The position numbers and the translations under genes were made by a program. Below are positions 60,000-64,000 of a stretch of 64,000 nt of DNA, in pieces. Location of the stretch: assembly GCA_030015575.1 (NCBI GenBank), contig CM057337.1:334996583-335060582 (forward strand). Reading direction: 5' to 3'. The notes beneath the pieces are model-generated. The model was not told where the DNA came from. It was given only the letters and a program-made list of their open reading frames with translations, and searched no databases. The DNA is from Agapanthus africanus. Taxonomy: Eukaryota > Streptophyta > Magnoliopsida > Asparagales > Amaryllidaceae. The stretch's first letter is position 1. Every line of letters starts with the position of its first letter.

Positions 60000-61776
60000 A
60001 TTATTATCTTGATTAAGGCGTGATATGGTCGCTACCTGGAGAGAGAGAGAGAGAAGAAAATACTCTGCGTGCGCTCTTGCAAGAATAGATTGGTTATTAT
60101 TTTATCTAATCAGGATGGCTCCCACTGTTTTTATCAAATCTTCCTTCAAATCCTAAAAGGAAAGATTAGCCGGGATTAATTACACGCAACAAGTTCGCCA
60201 ATCTTTCTACCAGGCCAGTGCCGGTACTTTGAGGGAGGTTCCCCGTGCTTTCGCACGGACCAAATTAAAGTAAACCTCGTTTTCCCAGGGGCGTAACTCC
60301 GTTGACACCTTTCTAGACACCTACTTGATCGGCTAATTGTAATGTGTAAAAACTCTCCCAGGAGTAACTCTTACTCGCAGCGGGTATCGGGATCCAACTA
60401 TCTCATAGAAGGTATGCAATCTCATTGCAAATTTCAACACTTGAAATTCCCAATAATATTTTACCCCTAGCCTTCTATGACCTTGACAAAGGCCAACAAA
60501 CCATAGGATGCTAGTCAAGTTCAACCCGTCATTTCCTGATTGAATTAAACCCACCCGCATGGCCCTTGACGAAAGCCAACAAGGTCGCACGACTACCCTA
60601 ATCCAATCACATCATATACTTATATAGATAAGCAGTAATCAGCTACCGCACACTACGCCTTGACAAAGGCCAACAAACGTAGCACGAATACTAACTATCA
60701 CTTATCTGAAATGACGGAGGGCTACGACAGGTTTTTAAGAAAACCCTTTGCGTAAAGAACTTAATATCGTTGTTGAATCGAGTTATTTTAAATGGAGTGT
60801 TTTTTAGGCTTTTCTAGTATTGGTAAAGAGGTCACTCCCGGTGAAGGGATCGTCGGCTCTTTCCCCATCGAATAAGGTACAAGGTATATCATATATACCA
60901 CTATGTAAAGCAAAAACTATAGAAGCAATCAAAAAACAAACCGAGTATGCAGCATCTGCTAGTTTCGCTAAAGAGGTCACTCCCGGTGAAGGGATCTCGG
61001 CTCTTTCCTTATCGAATAAGGTGCTGGATGTTCTACAAGGAACACCGCTATGCAAAGCAAGAACTAGAGCTACCAATTTTTAAAACAAGTTTCTACAACG
61101 TCTTTAGGTTTCTTTTATTTCATTAATCTCATTAATGAAGTCCCATTTTAATTATGCTTCACAAGCATCAGATATGAAACGAAATCAACAATATATAATA
61201 TATATCTTATATATATAATATAAACATTCGTCTCAGGAAGTAATATGATCTCATCACAGAACATTGCAGCAGAAGAACATATATGAAATATTGGATATAC
61301 TAGGACGTCCGTGTTTTAATACGAGCCTGCATAAAACACGGATTCCACGGTCGCAATGAATAGCCAAACCCACATCCCTAGACCCCTACGAAAGCGGCAA
61401 GCAACACTGCCAATTCTAGGGTTAGGAGACCCGGTCTCGACTCCTCGAGATGGTCTCCCACTGGACCCTAGAGCCCGGTTACTTGTGCTCCCCGCTTTGG
61501 GTCTACCTAATGCGGAAAAGTAAATAATATACAATGGTGACATCATCCTCAGCCCGGAAGTGCCCCAATAAAAGAATATTACATACAAATGAATTTTACA
61601 TGAATGAAAATAAAAAACCCTCATCTCACATAAAACCCCCGGCTATTCAGAACACGACGATCTAATATAACATATCACAGCAACACATAATATCTCATAT
61701 CCTCAACGTAAGTAAGTATGCATACACCGATTGTCGTTAATGTATAGCAACGAAAACCGGCGATACAACTACGTAC
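60000..61776 (-). other. CopC leader and structured block
   Basis: Stem CCGTGTTTT/AAAACACGG at 61309-61341; duplicated hairpins with stems AAAGAG/CTCTTT (60835-60840 with 60857-60862, and a second copy at about 60969-61004); array hairpins 60653-60682, 60556-60591 (two mismatches, the most decayed) and 60475-60506; GAAA-capped hairpin 60244-60257. Similarity to the other leaders ends near 61.77 kb, at the junction with Gyp4. Confidence 0.7.
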
Positions 61777-64000
61777 TTGATTTGTATATGTCAAAAACTT
61801 TCTATTAACCGCAATCAAGAACGGCGTCGCATGAAGCTAGCCGCTGAGTACGGGTCGGCCCACAGGGATTTTGTGAATCTCCTAATCGTGCTAACGAGTT
61901 AATTCCGAAGGGTGTTCGGATTGGTTATTAAATCTAAAAACCTAATTATTCTACCTAGGGCAATTAATTGAAAGTTATAACTAGGGCAGATAAATAAAAT
62001 CTATATTAGGGCAGGAAAATAAATTTAATCTAGGGTAGGGAAATAAATAAATCTACTTACTTTACAGATGGATCTCTCCAACCATTTACGCAGGGTTGTC
62101 AGATCTGAATAGATGAATTGAAGAGAGGCACCGATGCTCTCCATAAAGAAATTTGTATTTTATTAAAAGGAAGCATAAGAAATTACAATGTTTAGAGTTC
62201 TATTTATAGGAAATAGAAACCCTAGGTTACATTTTGATCCGCATGTCCACAATTACAAAAATAGCCCTAAGTTGACTAGTCAAAGCCGCCGACACATTTT
62301 GGTAAAAATTATTTCATTTGATCACCCAGGACCGCCGCGGAACTGTGGCCCGAGGCCTGGTTTGGCCGCGGTTCTGCGGCCAAAAGATGGAGTTGGGCCA
62401 TGAATTTTCCTGGGCTGATTTCTGTTGGCTTGGGCTTCTTATTTCTATATATCTTTTTCTATTTGGGCTTCTAGGTTGGTTCCAGATCTTCAGTGAACAA
62501 TTTGCAATGGATTTTTAACCGTTCGCTTTGATTCGATGTCTTGAATCTTGCTTTGTGAATTGTTCCTTATGTAGGCTTGATCAAGATTCTCTGTTTGTCG
62601 GTCAAAGTCCACTTTTGCATCGTCTTTACATCGTTTGCACTGTTTTCTTTCCAAGAACCTGTAACCTGTAACATGTAGCAGACATGCGTCAAAAGCACCT
62701 GTTTATTTATAAAAAAGAGTAAGAATGGGGAATATAATAATGCAATATTCTGGTGTGAACAAATACCCCCAAACTTATCTTTTGCTCGTCCTCGAGCAAA
62801 CTTATTTTTATTCACTAAAATCCTAACCACACTTCCGCAGGGAAACGCGATTGCACTGAGCACGTGCAACAAGCCGTTAAACCTCTAGGTGTCCCTAGTA
62901 GGAGGAGTGTTGTCTCCTGAGGGTTTTCAGCGGATTACACCCACAAAATCCTATCAACTCGGCCCTTTGACTTTTGTTCTCCAATTATGTTTTCTAACAA
63001 GGAATTCTATTATCGTCGACTCGTAAATTATCCACCCATATTTTTCACGCTTCCTCATCATTTAACTTAAGATTATATATATCCTGTAGACTTACTTAGC
63101 ATTAGGCATTTCTTAAGTTTTCCTTTTAGGGTTCCATCTCCACTTAGGAATTTCTATCAACCCTTACTAAAGATACAAGTTCTATCCTTCATTCCCTTCT
63201 CTCATCTAAATTCTAATCATATATCCCCACGTGTGTGTAAATATCACCCCTACACTTGGAAATTCAAATCAAGCAATCGTACTCTCGTCCATTGTCCAAA
63301 GAACTTATTAATTAGTGAATTTTTAATTGAATTTCGCTTACACATCCTTCATACGACCGTTAATACTTCTTGAGGTACCAACAACCGATTACAAGATGCG
63401 TTAGCACTTTAAAGCGTACTTCCTAGTTTTGCAACACCCAAGGTTTTAGCAGTGACTCCCAAACCAATTGGTCTAAGGCACTAGGTGATGAAGCACCCTC
63501 GCTAAATATTTTTCTATTTTTACAGCCTTAAGTAATCACAAAAACCAGTGTCCATTTTTTTTTCTTTATTCACTCTTTTTTTTCTTTTTTTTCTTTGTAC
63601 TAAGGACTTTAGACAAGAGCATTTCAAGGTCTATTCTACTATTCCAAGTTTCAAGGTGCGTGATTGTGCAAATTGTAGGGTATATATTTTCAGAATCTAG
63701 ACTTAAGCTAGGAACTATTTTTCAAACTTATACTCTAATAAAAGCTTCAATATTTTTCCTTCATTTTGACTTAGCCCAAGAAGTGAACCCAAAATTTGCC
63801 TATTTCTAAATAAACTACAAGGCATATACTTTCTACCGTTAAACTTTAAAGAAGGTTATCTTTAAGGTTTTTAATTTACTAAGTCTGAGATTTAGTTGTT
63901 CCTAGCCAGTTAACCTATCTGTCAAACTCAAATCAAATATGGCCAAAATTGAATACAATAATTTTTATAATTTTGAAACTTTTCAATTTTTATGGGTTTT
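61777..64000. mobile_element. Gyp4: noncoding sequence of a probable gypsy-type (Tat/Athila-like) element
   Basis: No reading frame of substance. Two stretches resemble motifs I recall from noncoding parts of plant Tat/Ogre/Athila elements: a GTACGGGTCGGCCCACAGGG region (61849-61868) and ACCCCCAAACTTATC...CTCGAGCAAA (about 62765-62800). A GC-rich palindrome lies at 62333-62380 and T-rich tracts near 63548-63595. From about 62.9 to 64.0 kb I see AT-rich sequence without recognisable features. The junction with the CopC leader is placed only to within about 15 bases, and orientation is unsure. Confidence 0.35.

Larger units (their letters stand above)
9907..61776 (-). mobile_element. CopC: old minus-strand copia element split by CopB and CopD
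   Basis: Read on the minus strand, the visible part runs leader (about 61.78 kb to 60000), pol (59999-58127, then 34257-33269), polypurine tract (33256-33268) and 3' LTR (33255-33179, then 12018-9907). CopB (12019-33178) sits inside its LTR and CopD (34258-58126) inside its RT region, each with a target duplication. The 5' LTR is missing because the leader is interrupted near 61.78 kb by Gyp4. The pol shares its lesions with CopB and CopE. As host to two insertions it is older than both, and it is itself inserted in the CopF LTR. Confidence 0.85.

Noticed and set aside
62567..62872. 101-codon minus-strand frame
   Set aside because: No motif, poor composition and located in noncoding repeat sequence.

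Overview
The window is nuclear DNA of a flowering plant and consists almost entirely of LTR retrotransposons inserted into one another. No host gene, rRNA, tRNA gene or CRISPR array was recognised. Plant origin is inferred from Ty1/copia and Ty3/gypsy polyproteins of plant type, primer-binding sites complementary to plant initiator tRNA-Met (TGGTATCAGAGC) and several-kb LTRs. The species cannot be read from the sequence. The labels CopA to CopF and Gyp1 to Gyp4 are mine.

Layout. 1-74: end of a gypsy-type LTR (Gyp3). 75-6495: CopE (+), a copia element cut off on the left. 6496-8204: right part of a gypsy-type LTR (Gyp2). 8205-9906: CopF (+), the 3' end of pol and half an LTR. 9907-12018, 33179-34257 and 58127 to about 61.78 kb: CopC (-), split by two insertions. 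12019-33178: CopB (+), inside the LTR of CopC (duplication CTATAT). 20405-30967: CopA (-), inside the 3' LTR of CopB (duplication ATATG). 34258-58126: CopD (-), inside the pol of CopC (duplication ACTTA). 38408-50726: Gyp1 (-), a chromodomain Ty3/gypsy element inside the integrase region of CopD (duplication GTATG). About 61.78-64.0 kb: noncoding sequence resembling the Tat/Athila type of gypsy element (Gyp4). The order of events is CopF, then CopC, then CopB and CopD, then CopA (in CopB) and Gyp1 (in CopD). LTR differences counted by eye agree with this order: about 2% for CopD, 1% for CopB, 0.8% for Gyp1 and 0.6% for CopA.

How the parts relate. All copia copies whose 5' interior is visible (A-E) have a noncoding leader of about 2.5-3.3 kb where gag would be expected, and pol begins directly after a polypyrimidine-CAG tract. 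CopA keeps an open 1101-codon pol and CopD a mildly damaged one. CopB, CopC and CopE share the same stops and the same RT deletion, yet CopB inserted recently. This suggests a mobile subfamily with dead pol, moved in trans by relatives, with gag also supplied from elsewhere.

The most interesting signal is in these leaders. They carry a duplicated hairpin, a run of three further hairpins and a GAAA-capped hairpin. Stem bases change in compensating pairs between copies, which points to selection on RNA structure. Other unusual features are two inverted LTR pairs of about 2 kb that could make long double-stranded RNA, a doubled primer-binding site in CopB, and a scrambled 5' interior in CopD.
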